Below, one piece after another: positions 51,037 through 60,203 of a DNA stretch of 64,000 bases; position 1 is the stretch's first letter, and each line of letters begins with the position of its first letter. A model generated the notes under the pieces. It was not told the DNA's origin. It saw only the letters and a list, made by a program, of their open reading frames with translations, and ran no database searches. The translations under genes were made by a program, and so were the position numbers. Source of the stretch: an uncultured Alphaproteobacteria bacterium (GTDB taxonomy: Bacteria; Pseudomonadota; Alphaproteobacteria; RF32; CAG-239); assembly GCA_934277435.1 (NCBI GenBank), contig CAKQUE010000006.1, positions 7,747-71,746 on the forward strand. The letters are read 5' to 3'.

Positions 51037-51736
51037 TTTGTACTCTTTTCGTATTTATTATATCCGAATGAATTTCTCCATCCACAATTTTGATTATGCG
51101 ATTGGCATATAGAGCAATATCTTCTTCGTGGGTAACCAAAATAATGGTGCGGCGCAGTTCTTTATTTAGTTTTGTAAATAAATCCATAATTTCCACACTC
51201 ATTTTTGTATCCAAATTTCCGGTCGGCTCATCGGCAAAAATAATCGGAGCTTCGTTTACAATGGCGCGGGCGATGGCCACGCGTTGCTGCTGACCACCAG
51301 AAAGCTGGTTTGGCTGGTGGTGCATACGCTCGTGCAAACCAACGCTGTCTAACGCCTTGGCTGCGCGTTCTTCGCGCTCTTTATCAGCAACACCGGCATA
51401 AACCATCGGCAATTCAACATTTTCTATGGCCGAAGTGCGAGAGAGCAGGTTAAATCCCTGAAAAACAAAACCGATTTTGCGGTTACGGATTTCTGCCAGC
51501 TGGTCGCCGCTCAGGTGTTCAATGTTTTCACCGTCTAGGATATATTCGCCGGAAGTCGGCGTGTCTAAGCAGCCGAGAATATTCATCAGGGTTGATTTTC
51601 CCGAACCTGAAGGTCCCATAATCGCCACAAACTCTCCAGCCGCAATTTCCAAATTTATACCTTTGAGAATCTCCAAATCAAAGCCGTCTAAAGGATAACT
51701 TTTATGAATGTTTTTGAGTTGAATTAAAGGTTTCAT
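51029..51736 (-). CDS. MacB-type ABC transporter ATPase
   Basis: A 235-residue ATPase: Walker A GPSGSGKST near residue 41, FVFQGFNLL as Q-loop, LSGGQQQR signature, Walker B IIFADEPTGNLD and VTHEEDIA H-loop are intact. It opens LIQLKNIHKSYPLDGFDLEI, close to the MacB/LolD group. The start overlaps the macA-like stop by one base, and its end overlaps the permease start. Confidence 0.9.
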   Translation of the reverse strand: MKPLIQLKNIHKSYPLDGFDLEILKGINLEIAAGEFVAIMGPSGSGKSTLMNILGCLDTPTSGEYILDGENIEHLSGDQLAEIRNRKIGFVFQGFNLLSRTSAIENVELPMVYAGVADKEREERAAKALDSVGLHERMHHQPNQLSGGQQQRVAIARAIVNEAPIIFADEPTGNLDTKMSVEIMDLFTKLNKELRRTIILVTHEEDIALYANRIIKIVDGEIHSDIINTKRVQND

Positions 51737-52890
51737 CAGTGAGGCATCCTAAACTTCATTTTCTGAGTGTCGGCAGCTGAAAGTTCTTTAGAAACAATAA
51801 CTTCATCGCCAATTTTTAAGGTACTTTCTAAAATCTGAGTGTTGTCATCATCGCTGACGCCGATTTTTACGGTTACGCGCTCCGGGTGTCCGTTTTTGAT
51901 AATCCACACACCGCGGTCTTTATAGCGTTTTGCCTTGTCGCTGTCATCAATATAAAAGCGCAGGGCTTGGTTTGGCACCAGCATAACGTCTTTTTCTTCA
52001 GCCGTGATAATTTCTACATTAGCGGTCATCCCCGGTTTTAGTTTCATGTCGGTGTTGTCAATGCCGATTACAACCGTATAGGTAACAACGTTTGAAGTAG
52101 TTGTTGCCTCGTTGCGGACTTGGGTAACCGTGCCATAAAAATAGTCATCGGCATAGCTGTCGACCGTAAAGCGTACTTTTTGCCCCTCTTTTACTTTAGC
52201 GATATCAGCTTCCACAACCGATGCTTCAATTTGCATTTTAGTTAAATCTTCGGCTACCGAAAAAATTTCCGGAGTTTCAAAGCTTGCGGCCACAGTTTGC
52301 CCAACTTCAACCGATTTAGAAATAACAATGCCGTCAACCGGCGCTTTGATTTCGGTATATGAAAGTTCGGTTTGCGCAGAGTTTAGCGAAGCCTGAGCCT
52401 GTTTGACCTGAGCTTGTTCAAGTGTCAGCTGAGCCACTGCATTGTCATAGTCGCGCTCGGCGGCTTCCAAATCTTTTTCAGTAGAATATTTGGAGGCGTT
52501 TAGTTTGGAAATTCTATTCAGGGCTTTTTTATAGTATTTGATATTGTTTTCTTCTACGGCTACTTGAGCTTTGGCAATTTCCAACGCCGCTTCTCTTTGC
52601 TGTACGGTGGCTTTGGCGTTTTCTTGGTCGATAAGCGCTAGAAGCTGACCTTTTTTAACCACCGAGTTATAGTCAACATAAATCTCAGCAATACGTCCCG
52701 AAGCCTGAGAACCGACAGAAACGGTAGAAAGCGGATTGATGGTTCCGGAAGCAGTAATACTTTCCATTATATCGCCGTTTTCTATTTTTTGCGTTTTATA
52801 AACAGTACCGCCGGCGCTGCGGTTAAGCATTTTGTAGCCAATGCAAAAAATGGCAAGCAAAGCAATTCCATAAATCAAATATTTTCTCAT
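51736..52890 (-). CDS. macA: MacA-type periplasmic adaptor (HlyD family)
   Basis: A 384-residue membrane fusion protein: N-terminal signal anchor (about 5-20), biotinyl-lipoyl halves with GTINPLSTVSVGSQASGRI and SYTEIKAPVDGIVISKSVEV, a coiled-coil hairpin between (about 85-165), and beta-barrel and membrane-proximal domains after (MKLKPGMTANVEIIT). It links the ABC permease to an outer-membrane channel. First gene of the three-gene exporter operon. Confidence 0.9.
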   Translation of the reverse strand: MRKYLIYGIALLAIFCIGYKMLNRSAGGTVYKTQKIENGDIMESITASGTINPLSTVSVGSQASGRIAEIYVDYNSVVKKGQLLALIDQENAKATVQQREAALEIAKAQVAVEENNIKYYKKALNRISKLNASKYSTEKDLEAAERDYDNAVAQLTLEQAQVKQAQASLNSAQTELSYTEIKAPVDGIVISKSVEVGQTVAASFETPEIFSVAEDLTKMQIEASVVEADIAKVKEGQKVRFTVDSYADDYFYGTVTQVRNEATTTSNVVTYTVVIGIDNTDMKLKPGMTANVEIITAEEKDVMLVPNQALRFYIDDSDKAKRYKDRGVWIIKNGHPERVTVKIGVSDDDNTQILESTLKIGDEVIVSKELSAADTQKMKFRMPH

Positions 52891-53048
52891 TATCAGACCT
52901 TTCTTTATAAATATGTTTCATATATAAAAATAATTTGTAAAAAAATCTATAAATTTATAACGATAAAATGAAAAAAATGTTCACAAATTGGTATGAAAAA
53001 AGTATTGATATGCTAAGTAGTTAGACAGTTATTCACAATTAAAACTTC

Positions 53049-53073
53049 AAGTGTGAAAAAACACTTTATTTTT
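53049..53073 (+). terminator. Terminator-like hairpin upstream of the M23 gene
   Basis: AAGTGT (53049-53054), GAAAAA loop, ACACTT (53061-53066), then TATTTTTTTG. It points toward the M23 gene, with no recognised gene ending before it, so it may end a small RNA or act as an attenuator. Most of the rest of 52891-53137 is AT-rich without coding signal. Confidence 0.5.
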
Positions 53074-53137
53074 TTGAATTTTCTGCTATATGTAAATCGG
53101 TTAAATTATAACTGTGTGGTATTAGAGGAATAATTTT

Positions 53138-54397
53138 TTGAAAAAACTTTTGAAAAAAAATAAGTTCAAATTTAAAAAGCAAAAGGTTATTTATACTGAA
53201 AAAAAGCCTTTTTTAGCTGATAAAGAAATTATTTTCCGCAGCAACGGACGAGCTAAAGTTTTTAACATCTCTCATCGTTTGCAGGTGTTTATGCTTATGC
53301 TTTTTGCGGCCGTTTTCGCTTGGTCTAGCTACAATTACTATTTCTATCACGTTTCGGCCACCATTATTCATCATAAAGAAAAAGAATTGGGCAAAACCCG
53401 CGACGCCTATATAGATTTGATGTCTGATGTGACGGCGTTGCAAAATAATTTGAAAAACGTGGTTTCTTCTATTGACGAGGCCGGTAACGGTTTACAGGAG
53501 ATTAAAGACTATAAAGAAAAAGCCTTGGTGGTTGAAGATAAAATCAAACAAATTGCCGATTCCGAAAGTTGGATTGATGCCGATAAGGTTGAAGAAAAAG
53601 TAACCAAAAAAGAAGCTCTGTTGCAAAAAGATTTAATCCAGACCGAAAACACGCAGTTAAGACAAAAAATAGAAGAATTGGGCGGCAAAATTAACAGCCT
53701 GCAAGAAACTGTGAAAGGTCTTGAAACTGCCGAAATCGCTATTTTGGATAAAATTCACAAGTTATCCGGACGTGAAATAGAGCAAATTAAAACTTCTCTG
53801 ACGCAAATTAATAAATCATTGAAAGAAAAAAACAGATATTTTAATCCGTTGGCTAATATAAAAGAGGGCAAAGGCGGTGTCTATGAGCCGGCGCAGGGAA
53901 TGAAAATAGAAAACCGTGAGCTTTTGGATAAGTTATCGATGACTTTTAAGCAAATTGATACTCTAGAAAATTATAAACAAGCAATGAAAGCAGTGCCTTT
54001 GGGTAAGCCTGTTTACCGCTATCAGTTAAGTTCGGCTTATGGTACTCGTCAAGATCCATTCAAGGCTTATTTGGCCAACCATAAAGGCTTGGATATGCGC
54101 GCCGCTGCCGGCAGTCGGATTTCGGCGCAAGCTGCCGGACAAGTTGTTTCTGCAGGTTATCAAAAAAATGGTTATGGCAATTTGGTGGTGGTTGACCATG
54201 GCAATGGTTTTGTGACTAAATATGCCCATATGCGCAAGATTTATGTTAAAGCAGGTGAAAAGGTGGCTTATAACCAAGCGTTGGGTGAGGTTGGACGCAC
54301 CGGCCGTGCTACCGGCAACCATTTGCATTATGAAGTTTTGTTTCGCGGAGCTAATGTTAATCCTGCCGCGTTTATCACTCTTAACAGCCTGAATTAA
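53138..54397 (+). CDS. M23 (LytM) peptidoglycan endopeptidase
   Basis: A 419-residue bitopic protein: cytoplasmic basic N terminus (LLKKNKFKFKKQK), one span (about 49-68), a long coiled coil (about 85-245) and a C-terminal M23 domain (about 290-410). The zinc ligands are seen in NHKGLDMRA (H, D) and HLHYEV (HxH), so it should be catalytically active, cutting peptide cross-links. The start is TTG with AGAGGAA seven bases upstream. The bactofilin gene follows by 10 bases, a pairing known from cell-shape modules. Confidence 0.88.
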   Translation: MKKLLKKNKFKFKKQKVIYTEKKPFLADKEIIFRSNGRAKVFNISHRLQVFMLMLFAAVFAWSSYNYYFYHVSATIIHHKEKELGKTRDAYIDLMSDVTALQNNLKNVVSSIDEAGNGLQEIKDYKEKALVVEDKIKQIADSESWIDADKVEEKVTKKEALLQKDLIQTENTQLRQKIEELGGKINSLQETVKGLETAEIAILDKIHKLSGREIEQIKTSLTQINKSLKEKNRYFNPLANIKEGKGGVYEPAQGMKIENRELLDKLSMTFKQIDTLENYKQAMKAVPLGKPVYRYQLSSAYGTRQDPFKAYLANHKGLDMRAAAGSRISAQAAGQVVSAGYQKNGYGNLVVVDHGNGFVTKYAHMRKIYVKAGEKVAYNQALGEVGRTGRATGNHLHYEVLFRGANVNPAAFITLNSLN

Positions 54398-54407
54398 GGA
54401 GATAAAA

Positions 54408-54905
54408 ATGAGAAGTTTAAAGCGTTTAATTTATTTGAAAATAGCCCGCATGAGCCGCGGTTCTAATACGCCAGTGCCAAGCATTATTAGCTGCGACACC
54501 AAAATAAAAGGCGATATTTGGGGCGGCGATACCATACATATTGATGGTAAGCTTGAAGGCAATATTATGTGCAACGAAGTGATTATCGGCACACGTGGCT
54601 ATATCGTCGGCGATATCAAAGCCAAGTCTTTGAGCGTCTATGGTACAATTAACGGAGTGATAGATACCGATGAATTGTTTGTGGCAAACAATGCCCGTTT
54701 AATCGGCAACGCTTATTATAACAAAATTGCCTTAGAACCTGGTGCGTATATTGAAGGCAATTGTGTTCCGCGCAATCGCCGCCCAGAAACTCAGGCAAAA
54801 CCTGCAGCGGCGCAAGTTCAGCCCAAACCAGTGGAACAACCAAAAGCTGAGCCTAAACTGACAGAAAGCAAAGCGGCAGAAGCGTCTTTAAAAGCTGTGA
54901 AATAA
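54408..54905 (+). CDS. Bactofilin
   Basis: A 165-residue cytoskeletal protein: DUF583 beta-helix (about 30-115) with repeated GDIWGGDTIHIDGKLEGNI, IIGTRGYIVGDIKAKSL and VYGTINGVIDTDELF. An N-terminal basic segment may touch membrane, and the C terminus is a Pro/Ala/Lys/Glu-rich tail. Bactofilins polymerise without nucleotide and localise peptidoglycan enzymes; here the adjacent M23 gene is the likely client. Its stop overlaps the smpB ATG (TAATG). Confidence 0.9.
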   Translation: MRSLKRLIYLKIARMSRGSNTPVPSIISCDTKIKGDIWGGDTIHIDGKLEGNIMCNEVIIGTRGYIVGDIKAKSLSVYGTINGVIDTDELFVANNARLIGNAYYNKIALEPGAYIEGNCVPRNRRPETQAKPAAAQVQPKPVEQPKAEPKLTESKAAEASLKAVK

Positions 54906-55384
54906 TGGCGGAAAAAAAGAAAAAAGCAGATTTTATCTCAACAGGGCAGGTGGCGCAAAACCGCCGCGCTCATTTTGATTATGTGATTGACGAGGTTTTT
55001 CAGGCTGGTTTAGTGTTAACCGGAACCGAAGTCAAATCATTGCGTTTGGGACACGCAAACATCAATGATGCGTATGGTATGGTTGAGCACGGCGAAGTTT
55101 ATATGTCAAATATCTTTATCGCCGAATACGCTAACAAGGGCTATGAAAGTCACGTTGAGCGCCGTAATCGCAAATTGTTGCTGCACCATAAGGAAATTAT
55201 CAAAATCCAAAATGCGTTGGCTCGCAAAGGCGCAACTTTAATTGCTATGAAATTATATTTTGACAATCACGGCAGAGCCAAACTGGAAATAGGTTTGGGA
55301 CGCGGTAAAAAGCTTTATGATAAGCGTGAGACTGCTAAAGAGCGTGATTGGAACCGTGAAAAATCTCGTTTACTTGCGCATTAA
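54905..55384 (+). CDS. smpB: SsrA-binding protein SmpB
   Basis: A 159-residue protein binding tmRNA for trans-translation. Typical N-terminal VAQNRRAHFDYVIDEVF, then GLVLTGTEVKSLR, KKGKVKLEIGLGRGKK-like RAKLEIGLGRGKKLYDKRET, and a C-terminal basic helix (WNREKSRL) are present. Translation start overlaps the bactofilin stop. The tmRNA gene is not seen in this window. Confidence 0.96.
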   Translation: MAEKKKKADFISTGQVAQNRRAHFDYVIDEVFQAGLVLTGTEVKSLRLGHANINDAYGMVEHGEVYMSNIFIAEYANKGYESHVERRNRKLLLHHKEIIKIQNALARKGATLIAMKLYFDNHGRAKLEIGLGRGKKLYDKRETAKERDWNREKSRLLAH

Positions 55385-55391
55385 AAATACA

Positions 55392-56096
55392 TTAAACCAG
55401 CAATTCATTGACAAACTGAGGCAGAGTGGTGCCGGCAGCACCGATTATATGTCTGTCAAAAAGATAGTTGTTAGATGTTGTTTCTAGATTAAATTCGCAA
55501 GTATCCGCGCCGCACATTTTAGCGATTTGCACAAAACCTGCCGCTGGATAAACTACACCGGAAGTGCCAACAGACATAAATAAGTCGCAATTTTTCAGCA
55601 TTTCGTCGACTTTATCCATATAGAGCAGATTTTCGCCAAAAAACACAATGTTTGGTTTTAGCATACCGCGGATTTGGCATTGTGGACAAGCGTCGTCGGC
55701 ATGTACATCGCCCCAAGTTTCAAAAATATGCCCACAATTCAGGCAGACAATTTGGTTGATTTGCCCGTGAATGTGATAAATATTTTTATTGACGGCTTTT
55801 TCATGCAGTGTATCAACATTTTGCGTTACAATATTGATTTGCGCCGGATAGTTTTGCTGCAACTTGGTAATGGCTAAATGAGCGGCGTTTGGCTTGGCCT
55901 TATAAAGCTCGGGGCGCAGCTCGTTATAAAAATCGTGCACATATTCCGGATTGCGTTCAAACGCTTCAATAGTGGCGACATCTTCCACCCGATGTTTGTT
56001 CCATAAGCCATTTTCGGCACGGAACGTGGAAAGTCCGGATTCTGCCGAAATTCCGGCACCGGTCAGAATCAGAATGTTTTTATATTGCTTAGCCAT
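55392..56096 (-). CDS. cobB: NAD-dependent protein deacylase (sirtuin)
   Basis: A 234-residue SIR2 enzyme. NAD motif TGAGISAESGLSTFR near residue 12, TQNVDTLHEKA, catalytic His in HIHGQI, four zinc cysteines (CLNC and CPQC) and SVGTSGVVYPAAGF are intact. An acyl pocket arginine follows FYNELR, but its spacing from Tyr differs from CobB by one, so deacetylase versus desuccinylase preference is open. The start used is ATG at 56096, which overlaps the murG end; a 40-codon upstream extension is in a different frame of murG and is not used. Confidence 0.92.
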   Translation of the reverse strand: MAKQYKNILILTGAGISAESGLSTFRAENGLWNKHRVEDVATIEAFERNPEYVHDFYNELRPELYKAKPNAAHLAITKLQQNYPAQINIVTQNVDTLHEKAVNKNIYHIHGQINQIVCLNCGHIFETWGDVHADDACPQCQIRGMLKPNIVFFGENLLYMDKVDEMLKNCDLFMSVGTSGVVYPAAGFVQIAKMCGADTCEFNLETTSNNYLFDRHIIGAAGTTLPQFVNELLV

Positions 56097-57153
56097 TGAC
56101 AATTTCTTTATAAAGTTCTTCGTTGCTCGTAAATTTAAGGTCGCTGTTTTTAATGTTGTGGCGATAAGTATCCAAGTTTTGATACATTTTATCAATTTGC
56201 GCAAGTAAAAGTCCATTTTGAGCTAAATCTTTATCCAGCAAAATTTCGGCAAAGCCTTTGCTTTGAAAATTTTTAGCGTTTGATGTTTGTTCGCCGCGGC
56301 TGGCGTTGCTTGGCAGAGGCACCAAAAGCATTGGAATGTTTAGGCTCCAAAATTCAAAAATAGCATTAGAACCTGAGCGGGTTACCACAATATCGGTGGC
56401 AGCGAGCAGGTCTTTAAATTCTTTATCTACAAACTCAAATTGCGCATAGCCTTGGCGCTCTAAATCTGTTTTTTGCCCTTTGCCGCAAATGTGTATCACT
56501 TGATATTTCTGCAATAAGGCATCAATATTTTGCAGCACGGCTTTATTCAAACTTTGTGCGCCCAAGCTCCCGCCCACAAACATCACAATCGGCTTTTCGG
56601 TGTTAAAGTTGCACATTTGCAAGGCTTTGTTTTGGTCGCCGTTTTTCAACCGATCGGACAGAACCGGACCGATATAGCAAACTTTTTGCGGCGTGCGCAC
56701 ATATTTAACCGTGTCTATAAAAGTAGTGAAAAACTTGCTGACAAAGGGCAGGGACATTTTATTGGCCAGCCCTGGGGTTAAGTCTGACTCATGCATAAAT
56801 ATTTTGCGATGATTCAAAAATCCGCCCACCACAACCGGAAAAGACACAAAGCCGCCTTTAGAAAAAATAATATCCGGTTTTTCTTTGTGGATTATAACTG
56901 CGGCTTGGCAAATTCCGACCGGAATTTTAAACATATCTTTCAGGTTTTGCCAAGAAAAATAGCGGCGCAGCTTACCGGTTTTTATGGCGTAGTATTTCAC
57001 CCCTTCAATTTTGGCAATAAGCTCTTTTTCAATACCTGTTTCCGAACCAACGTAAACAATTTGCCAGCCGTTTTTCTGAAAAAGCGGAATAAGATTTAAG
57101 TTAAGGGTCACATGACCGCCCGAACCGCCGCCGGTGAACATAATTTTTTTCAT
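56089..57153 (-). CDS. murG: UDP-GlcNAc transferase MurG, Gram-positive type
   Basis: Membrane-associated GT28 enzyme that adds GlcNAc to lipid I, giving lipid II. It has 354 residues. Motifs are those of the Staphylococcus/Bacillus cereus-type MurG: GGGSGGHVTLNLNLIP, GKLRRYFSWQNLKD, FSKGGFVSFPVVVGG, HESDLTPGLANKM, GGSLGAQSLNKAV and TRSGSNAIFEFW. The proteobacterial type has GGTGGHxxPALA and HEQN instead. It lies outside the mraY-ftsZ cluster, between rmuC and the sirtuin gene. It is probably a horizontally acquired replacement of the native murG, an inference from motif recognition. Confidence 0.9.
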   Translation of the reverse strand: MKKIMFTGGGSGGHVTLNLNLIPLFQKNGWQIVYVGSETGIEKELIAKIEGVKYYAIKTGKLRRYFSWQNLKDMFKIPVGICQAAVIIHKEKPDIIFSKGGFVSFPVVVGGFLNHRKIFMHESDLTPGLANKMSLPFVSKFFTTFIDTVKYVRTPQKVCYIGPVLSDRLKNGDQNKALQMCNFNTEKPIVMFVGGSLGAQSLNKAVLQNIDALLQKYQVIHICGKGQKTDLERQGYAQFEFVDKEFKDLLAATDIVVTRSGSNAIFEFWSLNIPMLLVPLPSNASRGEQTSNAKNFQSKGFAEILLDKDLAQNGLLLAQIDKMYQNLDTYRHNIKNSDLKFTSNEELYKEIVNG

Positions 57154-57154
57154 T

Positions 57155-58477
57155 TTACGATGCCTTTTCTTCTGAATTGTTTAAGTCATTGGAGTTGTCG
57201 CTGATTTTCAGTATTTCACTTTCTTCATATTCCATGCCGATTTGTTTGTTAGCCTTGGCGCCGTATTCTTTAAGTCTACCGGCCAAGGAAAGGGCGTTGC
57301 CTTTGCCTGTTGCCAGTTTTGAAATTGCCGCTTCATAGTTGGTTCTAGCAGTTCCCAAAGCCTTGTCAATTTTTTGCATATCGTCCACAAAATTTGCCAG
57401 TTTATCATATAGCGAACCACCGACTTCGGCAATTTTCTGCACATATTTATTACGGGTTTCAATTTGCCACAGGTTTTCAACCGTGCGCAAAATAGGCAGT
57501 AAAGAAGACGGTGTTGTCAAGGCTACATTCTTTTTGTAGGCATAATCATAAAGGCTGTCGTCTTTTTTGATTGCTTCAACAAATGCGCTTTCAATCGGGA
57601 TAAAAATCACCACATAATCAAGAGATTCTTCTTTGAGTAGTTTTTGATATTCTTTGCCTGACAGCTCGTCTATGTGGTTGCGGATACATTGAATATGGCG
57701 TTGTAAGGCAGCCGATTTTTCCGCCTCGTCATCAGCGTTTACATAAGAAATATAGTCATTCATAGAAACTTTTGAGTCCACAATCACACTGCGGTTGTTC
57801 GGCAGGCGAACCACTACGTCCGGACGCAGATTTTGATTGTTTTCATTTTTAAAATTTTCTTGCGTGAAATAATCAATGTTTTTTTGCAGACCGGCAACTT
57901 CCAAAATACGGTTAAGCTCGATTTCTCCCCAGTCGCCTTGCATTTTTTTGCTGCCTCGCAAGGCGTTAGTCAAATTTTGTGCGTCTTGGCTAAGGCAATT
58001 ATTCATATCCATTAGTTTTTTGAATTGGTCATCAAAGCTTGTCTTATTTTTGATACTTTCAGTATTGGCTTTGCTCACCTCATCTCTAAAAGCTTTCAGC
58101 TGGTCGCGGAAAGGAGATAAAACCGTGCTCAGCACTTGGCTTTGTGATTCATTCAAGCGGCGGGATTGAGTGTTTAAAATCTCATTGGAAATGTCGCGGA
58201 ATTTCAGCTCTAAATCTTTTTTGTTGTTTTCTATATCTTGCAAACGTTCTTGCATATGCTGATGCTGAGCTTGCAGCATGGTTTGCAATCTGGTGTTTTC
58301 GGTGTTCAGACGATAATTTTCATTATCCAGCTGTTTTTTAGCGCTGCAAACGTCTTCTAACTGACGTTCCAACTCATCGTTCAGCACCGAGGTTCTGGTG
58401 TTTTTGTTTATAGTCCAAATCAAAGCGCCGCCGCACAGGCAAAGCAGCACAGCTAAAGCAATTATTCCATATAACAT
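57155..58477 (-). CDS. rmuC: DNA recombination protein RmuC
   Basis: A 440-residue protein: N-terminal span (about 5-22), long coiled coil (about 30-150), then the RmuC nuclease-like domain with KKMQGDWGEIELNRILE, LRPDVVVRLPNNRSVIVDSK and the C-terminal YDKLANFVDDMQKI. RmuC limits inversion events at short inverted repeats and is thought to be a nuclease. ATG at 58477 has AAAGGA seven bases upstream; TTG two codons earlier is less likely. First gene of the rmuC-murG-cobB operon. Confidence 0.9.
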   Translation of the reverse strand: MLYGIIALAVLLCLCGGALIWTINKNTRTSVLNDELERQLEDVCSAKKQLDNENYRLNTENTRLQTMLQAQHQHMQERLQDIENNKKDLELKFRDISNEILNTQSRRLNESQSQVLSTVLSPFRDQLKAFRDEVSKANTESIKNKTSFDDQFKKLMDMNNCLSQDAQNLTNALRGSKKMQGDWGEIELNRILEVAGLQKNIDYFTQENFKNENNQNLRPDVVVRLPNNRSVIVDSKVSMNDYISYVNADDEAEKSAALQRHIQCIRNHIDELSGKEYQKLLKEESLDYVVIFIPIESAFVEAIKKDDSLYDYAYKKNVALTTPSSLLPILRTVENLWQIETRNKYVQKIAEVGGSLYDKLANFVDDMQKIDKALGTARTNYEAAISKLATGKGNALSLAGRLKEYGAKANKQIGMEYEESEILKISDNSNDLNNSEEKAS

Positions 58478-58661
58478 TGGCAAATCCTTTTAAAAACAAC
58501 TTAGAACAAAGTATAAGAGTTTTAGCCTTGATTGCAATTAGTAAGAACAGGTTATCAACTTTAATCTTTTATGTGTAAAAAATATATTATAGTGGACGAA
58601 TAAGTTTTTTTAGCATAACATTCTAACCGATAAAGGAAATCTCTTTAGAAGGAAAATAAAA

Positions 58662-58877
58662 ATGAATAAAGTGCAAAGTGATTTTTTGAATGATATTAAA
58701 GAAGGCAAAGTTGCCGTAACTGTTTTTTTGATTAATGGTGTAAAGCTGCAGGGAATTATCACTCAGCAAGATGAGGAAAGCTTGCTTTTGCGCCGTGATG
58801 GTCATACTCAATTGGTTTATAAACACGCTGTTTCCACCATTATGCCAAGCGTGGCTGTGGATATTGCCGAAGAATAG
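58662..58877 (+). CDS. hfq: RNA chaperone Hfq
   Basis: A 71-residue Sm-like hexamer that pairs small RNAs with mRNAs. N-terminal QSDFLNDIKEGKVAVTVFL, then GVKLQGIITQQDEESLLL and the Sm2 motif YKHAVSTIMP with the Lys-His pair. AAGGAAA precedes the ATG. hflX follows by three bases, the common proteobacterial order. Confidence 0.96.
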   Translation: MNKVQSDFLNDIKEGKVAVTVFLINGVKLQGIITQQDEESLLLRRDGHTQLVYKHAVSTIMPSVAVDIAEE

Positions 58878-58880
58878 CCT

Positions 58881-60203
58881 TTGATTGAAGTTCAGCAAAA
58901 TAAGCATTTTAACGCTGCTGTAGTTTGTCCCGAAGTTTTTGGCGAACCGACAAGCTTGTCGCCGGAAAGCCGCTTGGCCGAGGCCGAGGGGTTGGCTCTG
59001 GCTATTCGTCTGAATGTGGTCTATAAAGAAAGTCTGAATATAAAAGAAATTAAGCCTTCAGCTTATTTTAGTAGAGGATTTTTTGAGCGTCTGAAGCCGA
59101 TTATTGCTGCAAATGATATAGATTTATTGATTGTCGATACACGGCTTAGCCCAATTCAACAGCGTAATTTGGAGCGAGAGCTAAAACTAAAAGTCATTGA
59201 CCGAACGGCTTTGATTTTGGAAATTTTTGGTGAACGTGCGCAAACCAGAGAAGGGGCTTTGCAAGTTGAATTGGCTCATCTGACTTATCAGCGCTCGCGT
59301 TTGGTGCGCAGCTGGACGCACTTGGAGAGACAGCGCGGCGGCGCCGGATTTTTAGGCGGCCCGGGGGAAACGCAAATCGAGCTGGATAGGCGTATTATTG
59401 ACGACAAAATTGTCCGCATAAAAAAAGAATTGGAAAAAGTGCGGAAAACTCGTGGAATACAGCGCAGTGCTCGTCGTAAAGTTCCATATCCTGTTGCCGC
59501 GCTGGTTGGGTATACCAACGCCGGAAAATCGACTTTGTTTAATTATTTGGCAAATAGTCAGGTTATGGCGGCGAATATGCTTTTTGCCACACTTGATCCG
59601 ACCATGCGTAAAATTAGCCTGAATGGCGGGCGAGAGGTTATTTTGTCCGATACCGTTGGTTTTATTTCTGATTTGCCGCATGAGTTGGTGATGGCTTTTC
59701 GCGCCACGCTGGAAGAAGTTTTGAATGCCGATATAATTTTGCATATTCGTGATGTTTCAAATCCGGATAACCAAGCTCAATGCGCCGATGTGCTTGATGT
59801 TTTGGCTCATTTAGGACTAAAAGAAATTAAAAACGCCGATAATTATATCGAAGTCTTTAATAAAGCGGATTTATTGCCGCCGGAAGATTTGCCGCGCTGG
59901 CAAGCTAAAACCGCAAACAGTGACAATATGGTCTTGACTTCGGCAATTAGCGGCGAGGGCTGTGACCGTTTGTTGGATTTAATTCGGCAGAAATTAACTT
60001 TAGGACAGAAAAAATGTCAGATAATTATACCGCTGGAAGATGGGCAGCTGCAATCATGGTTATATCAAAACAGTGATGTGCAAAAGCTTGAAAGCGGTGA
60101 ACAAAACAATATATACACTATTTGTATAAGTCCCGAAAATTTGGCTCGCTTCGAAAAAATAACCGAAACGCGCGCAGATGTGGAAATAAGGAGAAATTTA
60201 TGA
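58881..60203 (+). CDS. hflX: Ribosome-associated GTPase HflX
   Basis: A 440-residue GTPase that splits stalled ribosomes under stress. N-terminal domain with DTRLSPIQQRNLE, then a helical linker (ELAHLTYQRSRLVRSWTHLE, GGPGETQIELDRR) and the G domain: GYTNAGKSTLFN (G1), SDTVGFISDLP (G3), NKADLL (G4) and SAISGEG (G5). The start is TTG four bases after the hfq stop. Its end overlaps the next ATG (ATGA). Confidence 0.95.
   Translation: MIEVQQNKHFNAAVVCPEVFGEPTSLSPESRLAEAEGLALAIRLNVVYKESLNIKEIKPSAYFSRGFFERLKPIIAANDIDLLIVDTRLSPIQQRNLERELKLKVIDRTALILEIFGERAQTREGALQVELAHLTYQRSRLVRSWTHLERQRGGAGFLGGPGETQIELDRRIIDDKIVRIKKELEKVRKTRGIQRSARRKVPYPVAALVGYTNAGKSTLFNYLANSQVMAANMLFATLDPTMRKISLNGGREVILSDTVGFISDLPHELVMAFRATLEEVLNADIILHIRDVSNPDNQAQCADVLDVLAHLGLKEIKNADNYIEVFNKADLLPPEDLPRWQAKTANSDNMVLTSAISGEGCDRLLDLIRQKLTLGQKKCQIIIPLEDGQLQSWLYQNSDVQKLESGEQNNIYTICISPENLARFEKITETRADVEIRRNL

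Noticed and set aside
52962..53040. Short ORF in the gap before the M23 gene
   Set aside because: It is about 18 codons, has no ribosome site and lies in AT-rich sequence.
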